From contig NZ_JONH01000002.1 in assembly GCF_000711795.1 (NCBI RefSeq), forward strand, positions 62,001-126,000: DNA of 64,000 bases, in the 5' to 3' direction. The notes under the pieces were generated by a model, which was given only the letters and a program-made list of their open reading frames with translations, was not told the DNA's origin and did not search any database. The position numbers and the translations under genes are program-made. Positions within the stretch are counted from its first letter, which is position 1. Each line of letters starts with the position of its first letter. This document shows positions 1 through 8,436 of the stretch, piece after piece. The DNA comes from Vibrio pacinii DSM 19139 (GTDB lineage Bacteria; Pseudomonadota; Gammaproteobacteria; Enterobacterales; Vibrionaceae).

Positions 1-399
1 AAAGATGAACTCAACGCAGCTATCGACTACGTGGAAAAGCTCTCTATCGCGACAAGCTCCATCGAAAAGCATACGGAAAAACTGTCTGGTGGCAACCAGC
101 AAAAAATCGTCATTGCCAAGTGTTTATTCTCTCAAGCGAAGCTTCTACTGCTAGATGAGCCAACTCGTGGTGTCGATGTTGGCGCGAAAAAAGAGATCTA
201 CGACCTAGTTAAAAACTTAGCCAGCGAAGGGAATTCAGTCGCCGTCTTCTCCACTGAATTAGAGGAGATACTGGGAGTCTGTGACCGTATTTTTTTACTT
301 TATGAAGGCTCACTGGTATCGGAAATTAACAACGGGTCGGATATCGATACCAACTATATTTTAAACGCCGCTACGGGTGGTTTAGAGGAAGTAGTATGA
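1..399 (+). CDS. Sugar ABC transporter ATP-binding protein (CUT2 type), 3' part only
   Basis: The reading frame is open from base 1, so the gene begins outside the window and only the last ~132 residues are visible. They form the end of the second nucleotide-binding domain of an RbsA/XylG/LsrA-type double ATPase: the signature LSGGNQQK, Walker B LLLLDEPTRGVD, and STELEE where most ABC proteins have the H-loop histidine, a substitution normal in this family. The protein would energise the two permeases that follow. Its stop codon overlaps the next start (ATGA), indicating translational coupling. The substrate (pentose, polyol, AI-2-like or other) cannot be told without the binding protein. Confidence 0.9.
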   Translation, partial: KDELNAAIDYVEKLSIATSSIEKHTEKLSGGNQQKIVIAKCLFSQAKLLLLDEPTRGVDVGAKKEIYDLVKNLASEGNSVAVFSTELEEILGVCDRIFLLYEGSLVSEINNGSDIDTNYILNAATGGLEEVV

Positions 400-1424
400 T
401 GAATACATCAGTCAAACCATATCACTCACCTGTCGAATACCGACGCGTGAGTGATCAAATGTACATCACATCACTGGTTGCCATCGTTGCCATCGGGCTT
501 TTTTTGGTCGCCTCTGTTTTCGTGCCTAACTTTTTTCAAGTACAAAACATGATGAACTTGGTTACCAATAACTGGGCAGTCATTTCATTAGGTATCGGGG
601 TTTCATTCCTCCTTATCTCAGGGAATTTTGATCTTTCCGTCGGTGGTATTGTTGCTTTATCTGGGGTTTTATCTGTATGGTTTGCTCAATCTGCAACGGG
701 GGCCAGCTCCCTCTCTAGTGGACTTGGATTACCTTATTGGTTAGCAGTTTCAGGCGCTTTATTAGGTGCGCTTGCTATCGGCGGGCTGAATGCGCTATTC
801 GTTGTGAAGTTTCGAATTCCGTCAATCATAGTCACTCTCGGCACTATGATGGTCGCACGTGGTATTGCACAGGTTATCACTGAAGGTTCACAACGAAACA
901 CGAACCTACCTGCCGAATTTGGCATTCTAGGTAATCTAAAAGTGTTCGGTACCTCTATGCAGTTCCCGGTCTTATTCATGTTAATCCTTTTCTTTATCGC
1001 CATCTTTATCGAGAGAAAGACCGTTTTTGGACGAATCACCTACTGGATTGGAGCTAATCCAGAAGCAGCTAAGCTCTCTGGTATTGATAACGCTAAACAC
1101 ATTACCTATCTCTATTTGTTTAGCGCGTTAGTTGCAGGCATTGTAGGTATTCTTCTCTCTTCAGAATTCAAGTCTGGCTTCTCTAATCGTGGTCTTCTGA
1201 TGGAGTTCGACGCATTAGTGATCGCACTACTTGGTGGTATTGCCATTGCAGGCGGATTCGGTTCTGTAATCGGGATGTTCTTCGGCGCCATTATTCTTGC
1301 CGTCGTGACGTCGGCTGCGACCGGCTTAACCCTTTCTCCGGATTGGCAATTTATTCTAAGAGCTGTGGCAGTGTTCTTAGCAATTACCGCTCAAACGTGG
1401 GCTCTGTCCCTACGAAATAAATAA
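396..1424 (+). CDS. Sugar ABC transporter permease (RbsC/LsrC-like)
   Basis: A 342-residue inner-membrane protein of the branched-chain amino acid/CUT2 sugar permease family (BPD_transp_2). It is strongly hydrophobic and carries the family signatures: a 'SGNFDLSVGGIVALSG' stretch in the N-terminal half, a GANPEAAKLSGI cytoplasmic loop that contacts the ATPase, and a late ALLGGIAIAGGFGSVIG segment. It overlaps the ATPase gene by four bases and lies 14 bases before a second, related permease, so the channel is probably a heterodimer, as in LsrCD. The sugar is not identifiable from the permeases. Confidence 0.9.
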   Translation: MMNTSVKPYHSPVEYRRVSDQMYITSLVAIVAIGLFLVASVFVPNFFQVQNMMNLVTNNWAVISLGIGVSFLLISGNFDLSVGGIVALSGVLSVWFAQSATGASSLSSGLGLPYWLAVSGALLGALAIGGLNALFVVKFRIPSIIVTLGTMMVARGIAQVITEGSQRNTNLPAEFGILGNLKVFGTSMQFPVLFMLILFFIAIFIERKTVFGRITYWIGANPEAAKLSGIDNAKHITYLYLFSALVAGIVGILLSSEFKSGFSNRGLLMEFDALVIALLGGIAIAGGFGSVIGMFFGAIILAVVTSAATGLTLSPDWQFILRAVAVFLAITAQTWALSLRNK

Positions 1425-1438
1425 TCAAGGTGTAAGTT

Positions 1439-2461
1439 ATGTCTGAAACTACTAAATCACTCAACTCATCACCAACATTCGGCAACCAAGCCGCAGAGTT
1501 TATTCGTAACTATTACATCTACTTTGTTCTGGCTGCTATCGTCGTGATCCTGAGTAGCGTTAACTTAGATCAGTACGCACTTTTCGAGCGCGGTAACTTT
1601 CTTTATAAGAAAAATATCATCAATATCTTGCGCGTCTCTGCTCCTTTACTTGTCTTAACTGGAGCGTTCACGCTACTCATGGTGTCTGGATATATCGATC
1701 TTTCGGTCGGTAGTACCATGGGGTTAACCGCTGTTATTTATGCCATGCTCGCTATCAATGGCGTGCCATTCTGGGCTGCATTTTCGATTACCGTGTTTTG
1801 CGGCGTACTATTGGGAGCGATCAACGGACTTCTCGTAGTCAAATTTAACATCACCCCCGTTATTGCCACCTTGATTACGTTAAGCTTTTATAAAGGTGTC
1901 GCTCTTCTTTTGGTCGAGGATGGCGTATCTGCGATCAAGTCTATGGGCGATATAAAAATGCCAGCTTGGTTTAATGATTATGGCCGCGATGCTGTATTAC
2001 TGGGATTACCAATGGCGTTCTGGGTAGCGGTTGGTGTGACTGCGTTGCTCATCATCCTACAAAATCGCACTTTGTTAGGTAAATACGCTGCCGCAACAGG
2101 TGGTAACCCTACTGCAGCAAAACTATCGGGAATTAAAACGGGTTTAGTGGTGTTTGCCCTGTATTCAATTGTTGGTGCAACTGCAGCACTGGCTGGTATC
2201 GCCCGCTCTAGTTTTATGTCCCTTGGCGATCCTCTCTCAGGGGATGGCATGGAGCTAACCGCTATTCTTGTTGTACTGATTGGTGGTACAGCATTCAGCG
2301 GCGGAGAAGGAAAAGTACTGCGCTCATTCATCGGTGCTCTAATCATTATGACTCTGACGGTAGGTATGCTAACGCTTGTTCCGGCGTACTACCAAACCCT
2401 AGTGATTGGCGGAGCACTTCTGGCTGCTGCTGCATCCAACCATCTGGTGAGTAGGAGGTAA
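1439..2461 (+). CDS. Sugar ABC transporter permease, second subunit (LsrD-like)
   Basis: A 340-residue polytopic membrane protein homologous to the preceding permease. It has a 'SGYIDLSVGSTMGLT' segment, the ATPase-contact loop GGNPTAAKLSGI and a late VVLIGGTAFSGGEG motif. An AAGGTGTAAGTT sequence just before the ATG supplies a ribosome-binding site. It is the last gene of the operon, and a perfect hairpin lies 150 bases downstream. With the ATPase and first permease it makes a CUT2 importer with a heterodimeric channel. No kinase or isomerase gene follows, so the catabolic partner, if any, lies upstream of the window. Confidence 0.9.
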   Translation: MSETTKSLNSSPTFGNQAAEFIRNYYIYFVLAAIVVILSSVNLDQYALFERGNFLYKKNIINILRVSAPLLVLTGAFTLLMVSGYIDLSVGSTMGLTAVIYAMLAINGVPFWAAFSITVFCGVLLGAINGLLVVKFNITPVIATLITLSFYKGVALLLVEDGVSAIKSMGDIKMPAWFNDYGRDAVLLGLPMAFWVAVGVTALLIILQNRTLLGKYAAATGGNPTAAKLSGIKTGLVVFALYSIVGATAALAGIARSSFMSLGDPLSGDGMELTAILVVLIGGTAFSGGEGKVLRSFIGALIIMTLTVGMLTLVPAYYQTLVIGGALLAAAASNHLVSRR

Positions 2462-2607
2462 TACTCTAAAGCGCTGGTATTTCCATTATATTCGAGATGA
2501 AAGCAGAAATTGAAATGCAGAACAGATAGAGGAAGAACTGCAGTATCATTTTTCAAACTTATGGACTTGCAAATGTCGTGTACGTGGGGTGGTTTGTTAG
2601 TTTGGTC

Positions 2608-2637
2608 GAACATAACAAAGATTTGTTTGTTATGTTC
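2608..2637. terminator. Bidirectional hairpin between convergent genes
   Basis: A perfect 12-bp inverted repeat (GAACATAACAAA / TTTGTTATGTTC, 6-nt loop) lies between the end of the sugar permease operon and the stop codon of the convergent AraC-type gene. There is no long T-run outside the stem on either strand, though the stem is A/T-rich. It probably separates the two transcription units, but termination is inferred from structure and position only. Confidence 0.5.
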
Positions 2638-2645
2638 TCACCTCT

Positions 2646-3458
2646 CTAAAGTAAGCGGTTTTTATATTGCTCAGGGGTCTGCCCGGAGTATTTTTTAAAC
2701 ATCGCGATAAACGGGCTTGCTTGATTGTAACCAAGCGTCAGGGCGACCTCTTTAACCGAGTGGCCCTTACGCAGTAGATCCATCGAATAGAGATAACGCA
2801 CTCTTAATCGCCACTCGGTAAAGCTCATCCCAAGTTCTGACTGACAGTGCCGAGCCAACGTACGCTCGGTGGTGTGCACTCGCTCTGCCCATTGAGACAA
2901 GCTAGTATTGTCGATGGGATTCTCTTCTACCGCGGCTAAAATTTTTGAAAGGTATTTATGATCGCTAGACGGCAAGAAATGGTGCTGAGTATCACGAGTG
3001 GCCAACTGATCCAGCAGGACCTGAACTAATCGTTTGTCTTGTTCATTATCGGCAACATTGATCTCGCGTTGACGAAAGTCATCAACGATGGCAGAGACGA
3101 TCGGCGTGATTTTAATCAGGCTGGTGCGTTCGGGAAAATTCGCGGTTAAGTGTTGAGCCACATTTAGTGAGCAATAAGAGAGGGGTTTGCGGTTAAAACT
3201 GGTGTGCCTCACTCCAGCCGGGACCCAAATCGCCAAGTGGGGCGGCGCTAAAAATCGCGTTCCTTCTGCTTCCATCTCAAGAATTCCGCCGCTGATCAGT
3301 TGCACCTGTCCCCATGGGTGACTGTGCATTCGCGTTTCGGTATTGGACAGAAATGCCTCAAAATTCATAAACACATCCGATGGTGCTTTATCGATTGATA
3401 ACGAAGGGTGCAAATGTTTGGCCGATTTTCTCAAAACTTGTCTTCCTATGACGCGCAA
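2646..3458 (-). CDS. AraC-family transcriptional regulator with N-terminal cupin
   Basis: A 270-residue regulator. The first ~120 residues look like an AraC-type cupin effector domain (TRMHSHPWGQVQLISGG, then PPHLAIWVPAGVRHTSF). The last ~100 are the double HTH of AraC/XylS proteins, with the typical end NQASPFIAMFKKYSGQTPEQY. It is transcribed divergently from an EamA-family exporter with about 75 bases between the starts, so that exporter is its most likely target. Many proteins of this build respond to small aromatic or amine ligands, but the ligand here is unknown. Confidence 0.88.
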   Translation of the reverse strand: MRVIGRQVLRKSAKHLHPSLSIDKAPSDVFMNFEAFLSNTETRMHSHPWGQVQLISGGILEMEAEGTRFLAPPHLAIWVPAGVRHTSFNRKPLSYCSLNVAQHLTANFPERTSLIKITPIVSAIVDDFRQREINVADNEQDKRLVQVLLDQLATRDTQHHFLPSSDHKYLSKILAAVEENPIDNTSLSQWAERVHTTERTLARHCQSELGMSFTEWRLRVRYLYSMDLLRKGHSVKEVALTLGYNQASPFIAMFKKYSGQTPEQYKNRLL

Positions 3459-3534
3459 TGTCGTTTTAAAGATATATATAATTATACAGCCCTGCCAAAC
3501 TCTTCGCTACTGATTCATTTGCCAGAGTGCTCGC

Positions 3535-4416
3535 ATGGTTTATCTTCTTCCGCTATTCACCGTCATGATTTGGGGCGGAAATGCAATTGCCAACAAAATG
3601 GCCGCCGACGTCATTGAGCCCAGTGCGATGAGTTTTTATCGGTGGTTAGTGGCGGTGGTATTACTTAGCCCATTTTGCTTAGCGAGTGTTATCAAACACT
3701 GGGGGGTTATTCGCGTGAACTTAACCAAACTTACGTTTCTCGCGCTGCTCGGCATGGTGCTCAACCAATCACTATCTTACTACGCTGGGTTAACAACCAG
3801 TGCCTCAAACATGGCTTTGATTGGCTCATTAGTCCCACTGTTTGCCATCTTCATTAGCGTCCCTTTGCTTAGCAAAACTATCTCACCGCTAAGTATTGCC
3901 GGCGGAGTGATTGCGCTGGCAGGGCTGGCGTTTATGCTTGGTAAAGGCGATGTGACCTTTTTCTTTCAGCAAACGGTGACACAAGGTGACGCCATTATGG
4001 TGCTTGCCTCTCTATGCTACGCAACCTACTGCGTACTGCTCAAACGTTGGAAGATGGCGCTGCCTAACTGGACCATGGTTTATATGCAAGGTGTATTAGC
4101 ACTGCTGATGTTAACGCCACTATGGCTCACCAGTGAGCAACTTACGCCAAGTCATCAGGCATATCCACTGATTGCTTATGCGGGGGTCGCAGCTTCAATT
4201 GTTGCACCTTGGATGTGGGTGAAAGCTATCGATCTGATTGGGGCGGAATCGAGCGCCATGTTCATGAACTTAATGCCTGTAGTGGCGATAAGTTTGGCAA
4301 CAACCTGGCTTGGAGAAACGCTTCAAGGCTATCACTTGATTGGTGGGATGTTGGTGATCTCTGGGGTATTCTTATCGCAATTAAAAATTCGCCGCCTGAT
4401 TAGACAAGCGGCCTAA
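3535..4416 (+). CDS. EamA/DMT-family transporter
   Basis: A 293-residue inner-membrane protein of the drug/metabolite transporter superfamily: two EamA repeats of about five helices each. Repeat one starts LPLFTVMIWGGNAIANKMAAD and contains the 'SFYRWLVAVVLLSPF' stretch; repeat two begins near residue 150 and ends GGMLVISGVFLSQ. Such proteins usually export amino acids or small metabolites. The gene faces away from the AraC-type regulator across a short shared promoter region, which suggests local control. The substrate cannot be assigned. Confidence 0.85.
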   Translation: MVYLLPLFTVMIWGGNAIANKMAADVIEPSAMSFYRWLVAVVLLSPFCLASVIKHWGVIRVNLTKLTFLALLGMVLNQSLSYYAGLTTSASNMALIGSLVPLFAIFISVPLLSKTISPLSIAGGVIALAGLAFMLGKGDVTFFFQQTVTQGDAIMVLASLCYATYCVLLKRWKMALPNWTMVYMQGVLALLMLTPLWLTSEQLTPSHQAYPLIAYAGVAASIVAPWMWVKAIDLIGAESSAMFMNLMPVVAISLATTWLGETLQGYHLIGGMLVISGVFLSQLKIRRLIRQAA

Positions 4417-4488
4417 GGCGTTGCCGATAAGCCTCTAGAGACTCTGTCGTCGATGCCAGCACGAAAACGCTGACATCGATGACATAGG

Positions 4489-6309
4489 CTAAACCATCAC
4501 ATCAATATCGGTTTCAGGTACGCAGCAGCAGGCCAACACTTGACCACTATTACGCTCAATCTCTTGCAGAGCAGGCACCTCTGGTTGATGGACTCGGCCC
4601 GACTCTATCGTTACCTTGCACGCGCCGCAAAGCCCCGCTCGACAACTGTTAGCAATCGCAATGCCTGCATCTTCAGCTTGTTCAAGTAAGGTCTTTTGAT
4701 TATCACCGCTAAATGCTTGGCCGTTAACACTGATGGTCACCGAGGCTAATGGCTGCGCCGTCGCGACACTGACACCAAACGCTTCTTGATGGTAGTTTTC
4801 TTCAGGTAGACCTTTCTTTAATAAGAGGTTTTTGGCTTTTTGCATAAAGCCATCCGGGCCACAAACGAACACCTGACGCTGCTCGACATCTTTGATCTGT
4901 TTAAGATGCGACAATGTAAAGCGTCCCTTGAGACCAAACCAATCGATGGGCGCCTGAGATAACGAAATTAATACTGTCAGGCCAGGGTGTTGCTTACGTA
5001 ACGCGTCTAACTCTGCGCGGCAGGGAATGTCTTCAACACTGCGGCACTGATGATAAAACACCACATCATCAATCTGTTGATGATCAGCCAAATAACGCAG
5101 CATAGACAACATCGGAGTGACACCACTGCCAGCTGACAGCAACAATAACGGGGAATGATGGTGATTGTCACTAAGATGGAAACTGCCATTGGGCTGCTCG
5201 CAAGTGAGCGTATCCCCAAGACTTAAGTTATCGAGCAACCAATTGGAAACGCGACCGCCATCAATACGCTTGACCGAGATCGCCAAACGACCGGGACGAG
5301 AAGGGCTAGAAGAGAGCGTGTAGCGGCGACCAATCGTTTCGCCTTTGAGGTCAATTGAGATAGGCAGATGTTGGCCGGGTTGATAGCTTGGCACTTCACC
5401 ATGCGCTGGCTCAAGCCAAAATGTGACAAAGTCTCGCGCAATCTCTTCGCGCTCGACACACGTCAAGGCAATTTTTATTGGGCTGTTGTCGGGATAAAAC
5501 TCTTTGTCTTTATACTCCAACACTTCAACCGTATCACCTTGACGAATCATCCCCTCATTCAAAGCGATCAGGTTTTGGCCAAAGAATACCCCACCACGTT
5601 CATTGGCTCGAAATTGCGATAATGTCTTTAATGGCTCTTTGGTCGGTCGAAACTGGCCCGTTTTGACATCCACCGTGGTTAAGATACAACGCTCACAAGG
5701 CTTGACCGCTTCAAATTCAACATCGCCAATGCGAATACGTTTCCAGCTATCTTCGGCAAAAGGTTCGCTATTTGTCACCACTAGATTGGTACGAAACTGA
5801 TCCATCGAATGCCGCTCTGGACTACGACGATTGAGCTCTTGTAACGACCCTTCGCTGATCACAAGTAACGGATAACCATCAGCAAAACTGACATTATGGC
5901 CTAATTTCTCTCGAACGCGATTCGACTGCTCGCCAGTAAACAGTAATTCAACCCGTTGACCTAATACCGCACTGAACCAGTCATCCGCTTCGTCGGTGGT
6001 GGTATAAGCAGTAAATCTATCATTCCATACCTGCGCCGATGTTTGCTGAAGTTTAAACTCCGGATAGCGGATACGCAAAGGCACATGGCCAGAAGCCGTG
6101 AAAATCAACCCATCGAAAGTTAAGGTTGATTGCACCTTGACCATTTGTGGGTATTTTCTTGCCGTCACCATAGAACCGTCGGCCAGAGCCAGCATAAAAC
6201 GGCGATCAAACATTAACCCCTGCTTTTCGACCCAAGCGGTAGAAAGAGAGATGCCGCCGACCGATTTAACCGGATAAACATTAAGTTGAGAGAGAAGTGG
6301 TGCTGACAT
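4489..6309 (-). CDS. MOSC domain / flavin reductase / 2Fe-2S ferredoxin fusion protein
   Basis: A 606-residue three-part protein. Residues ~1-115 are a MOSC N-terminal barrel (YPVKSVGGISL). Residues ~120-270 are a MOSC domain with its conserved cysteine in KPCERCILTTVD. Residues ~280-510 resemble ferredoxin-NADP reductase: RRYTLSSSPSRP for FAD and SAGSGVTPMLSMLRYL for the pyridine nucleotide. The C-terminus is a plant-type [2Fe-2S] ferredoxin with C556, C561, C564 and a fourth cysteine in the ACCC cluster near 594-596. E. coli YcbX has only the MOSC and ferredoxin parts (~369 residues) and helps reduce N-hydroxylated bases; here an NAD(P)H-dependent reductase is built in, so the protein may be a self-sufficient reductase. 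The MOSC substrate is inferred, not shown. Confidence 0.88.
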   Translation of the reverse strand: MSAPLLSQLNVYPVKSVGGISLSTAWVEKQGLMFDRRFMLALADGSMVTARKYPQMVKVQSTLTFDGLIFTASGHVPLRIRYPEFKLQQTSAQVWNDRFTAYTTTDEADDWFSAVLGQRVELLFTGEQSNRVREKLGHNVSFADGYPLLVISEGSLQELNRRSPERHSMDQFRTNLVVTNSEPFAEDSWKRIRIGDVEFEAVKPCERCILTTVDVKTGQFRPTKEPLKTLSQFRANERGGVFFGQNLIALNEGMIRQGDTVEVLEYKDKEFYPDNSPIKIALTCVEREEIARDFVTFWLEPAHGEVPSYQPGQHLPISIDLKGETIGRRYTLSSSPSRPGRLAISVKRIDGGRVSNWLLDNLSLGDTLTCEQPNGSFHLSDNHHHSPLLLLSAGSGVTPMLSMLRYLADHQQIDDVVFYHQCRSVEDIPCRAELDALRKQHPGLTVLISLSQAPIDWFGLKGRFTLSHLKQIKDVEQRQVFVCGPDGFMQKAKNLLLKKGLPEENYHQEAFGVSVATAQPLASVTISVNGQAFSGDNQKTLLEQAEDAGIAIANSCRAGLCGACKVTIESGRVHQPEVPALQEIERNSGQVLACCCVPETDIDVMV

Positions 6310-6556
6310 TGCTAATCCTAAGCTTGTGATTATTGTCGCTCCAGTATACCCAAATTCGTTTGATTTTATTCACTTTGTTGCTTTAAAACTGAGCGATATG
6401 ATGAGTGAAAATGTCTTTCTCAATGGTGATAAACAGCGTTAATCAATCCCCTTTGGTGAAAGAAAGCCATCTATAATGAAGGCTTTGGCTTGATTCTGAC
6501 AATGAGTCTCCTCAATCAAGCAAACTACTCGTTGAACTCAAACGCTCGGAGCGACT

Positions 6557-6715
6557 ATGAATAAACTTATTATGATTCTGCTGTGTATTTTTCTTCCCCC
6601 TGTGGCGGTTTTTCTTGATAAAGGACTAGGTAAAGATTTTTTGCTCAACCTTATCTTGACCTTGATCTTCTTTGTCCCGGGCTCTATCCACGCACTGTGG
6701 TTAACCGTGCGCTGA
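6557..6715 (+). CDS. YqaE/Pmp3-family small membrane protein
   Basis: A 52-residue hydrophobic peptide, MNKLIMILLCIFLPPVAVFL at its start and PGSIHALWLTV at its end. It has two predicted membrane helices joined by a short charged loop (DKGLGKD). The 'IFLPPVAVFL' and 'PGxIHA' elements are hallmarks of the YqaE/Pmp3 (UPF0057) family, found from bacteria to plants and linked to salt and membrane-potential stress. A weak GGAG precedes the ATG. It stands alone between the MOSC fusion gene and pyrC. Family assignment is by eye but the match is characteristic. Confidence 0.85.
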   Translation: MNKLIMILLCIFLPPVAVFLDKGLGKDFLLNLILTLIFFVPGSIHALWLTVR

Positions 6716-6798
6716 GCGAATCCCTCTAGCAATAAAAGGTTACTCACAATAAAAAGGGTGAAATAGACCCGCGTTTGCTCTATCATCCTGTCGCCTAA

Positions 6799-6814
6799 AC
6801 GTAAGCGTTTGCTT
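6799..6814 (+). promoter_or_regulatory. PurR-like operator upstream of pyrC
   Basis: ACGTAAGCGTTTGCTT matches the PurR box consensus ANGCAANCGNTTNCNT at every fixed position but one. It lies 60 bases before the pyrC start; pyrC is a known PurR target in enteric bacteria. An 8-bp inverted repeat (GCCTAAAC at 6793, GTTTAGGC at 6831) overlaps the box and could fold in the leader. Binding is inferred from the motif. Confidence 0.6.
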
Positions 6815-6874
6815 TTTCAGCTTTCGCCCTGTTTAGGCTCCAATCGGATCACTCAATTTATGGTGGGAGCAACA

Positions 6875-7903
6875 ATGACAACACTTACAATCACACGTCC
6901 TGATGACTGGCATGTTCACTTACGTGACGGCGAGGTTCTTAAGGATACCGTTCGTGATATTAGCCGCTACAACGGACGCGCGCTAATCATGCCCAATACG
7001 GTCCCACCCGTTACCACCACCGAGATGGCACTGGCCTATCGCGATCGTATTATGGCCGAAAAGCCAAGCGAACAATTTCAGCCTCTGATGGCGCTTTATC
7101 TTACCGACAACACTACGCCAGATGAGATTCGCAAGGCGAAAGCCTCAGGTGCCGTTGTCGCGGCCAAGCTCTACCCCGCAGGGGCGACCACCAACTCAGA
7201 CTCAGGTGTGACGTCAGCGAAAAACATCTACCCTGTTTTCGAAGCGATGCAAGAAGTTGGCATGCTGCTATTGGTTCACGGCGAAGTAACCACTCACGAT
7301 GTCGATATCTTTGATCGTGAAAAAGCCTTCTTAGACACAGTGCTTGCGCCAATCGTCAATGACTTCCCGAATTTAAAAATTGTGCTTGAGCATATCACCA
7401 CCGCCGATGCTGCAAACTTCGTGAAAAACGCTAACGACAACGTCGCCGCGACAATTACCGCGCATCACTTGCTTTACAACCGCAACCACATGCTGGTTGG
7501 CGGTATTAAGCCTCATTTCTACTGTTTGCCGATCCTCAAGCGCAATACCCACCAGCAAGCGCTGATTGAAGCTGCCACCAGCGGCAGTCACAAATTCTTC
7601 TTGGGTACCGACTCTGCGCCACACTCTAAAGGCATGAAAGAAGCCGCTTGTGGTTGTGCGGGGTCTTACACCGCTCACGCCGCCCTAGAGCTTTATACTG
7701 AGGTGTTTGATCAAGAAGGCAAGCTGGACAATCTCGAAGCCTTTGCCAGTCATAATGGCCCAGACTTCTACGGCATTGAACGCAACCGTGACAGCGTCAC
7801 ATTAAGCAAGCAGGCATGGTCTGTGGCTGACACTATGCCATTTGGTCAAGATGTTGTAGTGCCGATTCGCGCCGGTGAGACGATTGCGTGGACGGTTAAA
7901 TAG
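6875..7903 (+). CDS. pyrC: Dihydroorotase
   Basis: Cytoplasmic zinc enzyme that interconverts N-carbamoyl-L-aspartate and L-dihydroorotate, the third step of pyrimidine synthesis. The sequence shows the type II dihydroorotase layout: HVHLRDG near the start (two metal histidines), [13 protein letters not shown] with the lysine that is carboxylated to bridge the metals, LLVHGEV and LEHITT histidines, and the catalytic aspartate in [10 protein letters not shown] start it at [12 protein letters not shown] because GGTGGGAG precedes that ATG and the resulting 342 residues fit the family; an upstream in-frame ATG at 6809 would add 22 atypical residues and overlap the PurR-like box. It ends just before a strong terminator. 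Confidence 0.97.
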   Translation: MTTLTITRPDDWHVHLRDGEVLKDTVRDISRYNGRALIMPNTVPPVTTTEMALAYRDRIMAEKPSEQFQPLMALYLTDNTTPDEIRKAKASGAVVAAKLYPAGATTNSDSGVTSAKNIYPVFEAMQEVGMLLLVHGEVTTHDVDIFDREKAFLDTVLAPIVNDFPNLKIVLEHITTADAANFVKNANDNVAATITAHHLLYNRNHMLVGGIKPHFYCLPILKRNTHQQALIEAATSGSHKFFLGTDSAPHSKGMKEAACGCAGSYTAHAALELYTEVFDQEGKLDNLEAFASHNGPDFYGIERNRDSVTLSKQAWSVADTMPFGQDVVVPIRAGETIAWTVK

Positions 7904-7920
7904 CGTAAGCGCATAAAAAC

Positions 7921-7950
7921 AAAACAGCCACCGCTTGGTGGCTGTTTTGT
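7921..7950 (+). terminator. Rho-independent terminator after pyrC
   Basis: A perfect 12-bp stem (AAAACAGCCACC / GGTGGCTGTTTT) with a GCTT loop ends in TTTTG and sits 18 bases after the pyrC stop. Because the stem has an A-run on its left, it can also act on minus-strand transcripts, for example those of the small gene at 7973-8095. Confidence 0.9.
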
Positions 7951-7972
7951 TTGCAACGCAAATAACGTCACG

Positions 7973-8095
7973 TTAAGACAGTTGACTCAATAAACGCTCA
8001 ACCCAGGTAATCTCACCAAAGGCGATAAAGTCATAAATGGTAAAGAACAGCGCACAAATGATCGCTAACTTAATCAGACGATAAACTATAAACAT
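7973..8095 (-). CDS. Small single-helix membrane protein (40 aa), unrecognised
   Basis: A short frame starting MFIVYRLIKLAIICALFFTI and ending VERLLSQLS, 40 residues. The first ~25 residues would form one membrane helix with a positively charged lead (YRLIK). A good GGAG ribosome-binding site lies six bases before the ATG. It follows the gene at 8156-8353 on the same strand with about 60 bases between, and ends close to the bidirectional pyrC terminator, so it can be a complete small transcription unit. I do not recognise the family. Support is a start signal, a sensible hydrophobic profile and position, not homology. Confidence 0.5.
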   Translation of the reverse strand: MFIVYRLIKLAIICALFFTIYDFIAFGEITWVERLLSQLS

Positions 8096-8155
8096 AACAC
8101 GCTCCAAGGCGATAAAAAGGCCGCATACGCGACCTTAAAGCGGTGTCTAATGCGC

Positions 8156-8353
8156 TTAATGGATTGGCGTATTCGCTTTTGTGTGAAACTTGCCAAAATA
8201 TTGCTCAAGCACTTCCGGTGTCAGTTTGCCTTGTGCTTCAAGTTTTTTCAGCTCTTGTGCAATTGTCTTCTGTTCTTCAAGCGATGGTAGCGCCACTTCA
8301 GGCTCATCACCCATTTCCTGAGACATCTGCTCAAGCTCTTTCTCGAAATCGCT
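8156..8353 (-). CDS. Conserved-looking small acidic protein (65 aa), function unknown
   Basis: A 65-residue, glutamate-rich, probably helical soluble protein with no membrane segment or signal peptide (MSDFEKELEQMSQEMGDEP at its start). I choose this ATG, at 8353, over an in-frame start at 8404 because a GTGAGATC ribosome-binding site precedes it and the longer form would run through the terminator hairpin at 8381-8418. It lies just downstream of the chemoreceptor gene on the same strand, but that hairpin stands between them, only 28 bases before this start. The composition resembles small regulatory or chaperone-like proteins, and no function can be assigned. Confidence 0.6.
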   Translation of the reverse strand, partial: SDFEKELEQMSQEMGDEPEVALPSLEEQKTIAQELKKLEAQGKLTPEVLEQYFGKFHTKANTPIH

Positions 8354-8380
8354 CATGATCTCACTTACCCTATTTACAAA

Positions 8381-8418
8381 ATAACTGGGGCTAAGTTTAC
8401 CCACTTAGCCCCAGTTAT
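8381..8418 (-). terminator. Rho-independent terminator of the chemoreceptor gene
   Basis: A perfect 16-bp inverted repeat (ATAACTGGGGCTAAGT and its complement) around a 6-nt loop, followed on the minus strand by TTTTG. It lies 19 bases after the MCP stop codon. The stem ends only 28 bases before the next minus-strand start, so that gene needs either read-through or a promoter inside this stretch. Confidence 0.88.
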
Positions 8419-8436
8419 GCCAGTTTAGGTCACGCT

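Noticed and set aside
2510..2698. Short open frames between the sugar permease and AraC genes
   Set aside because: They span the bidirectional hairpin and lack ribosome-binding sites.
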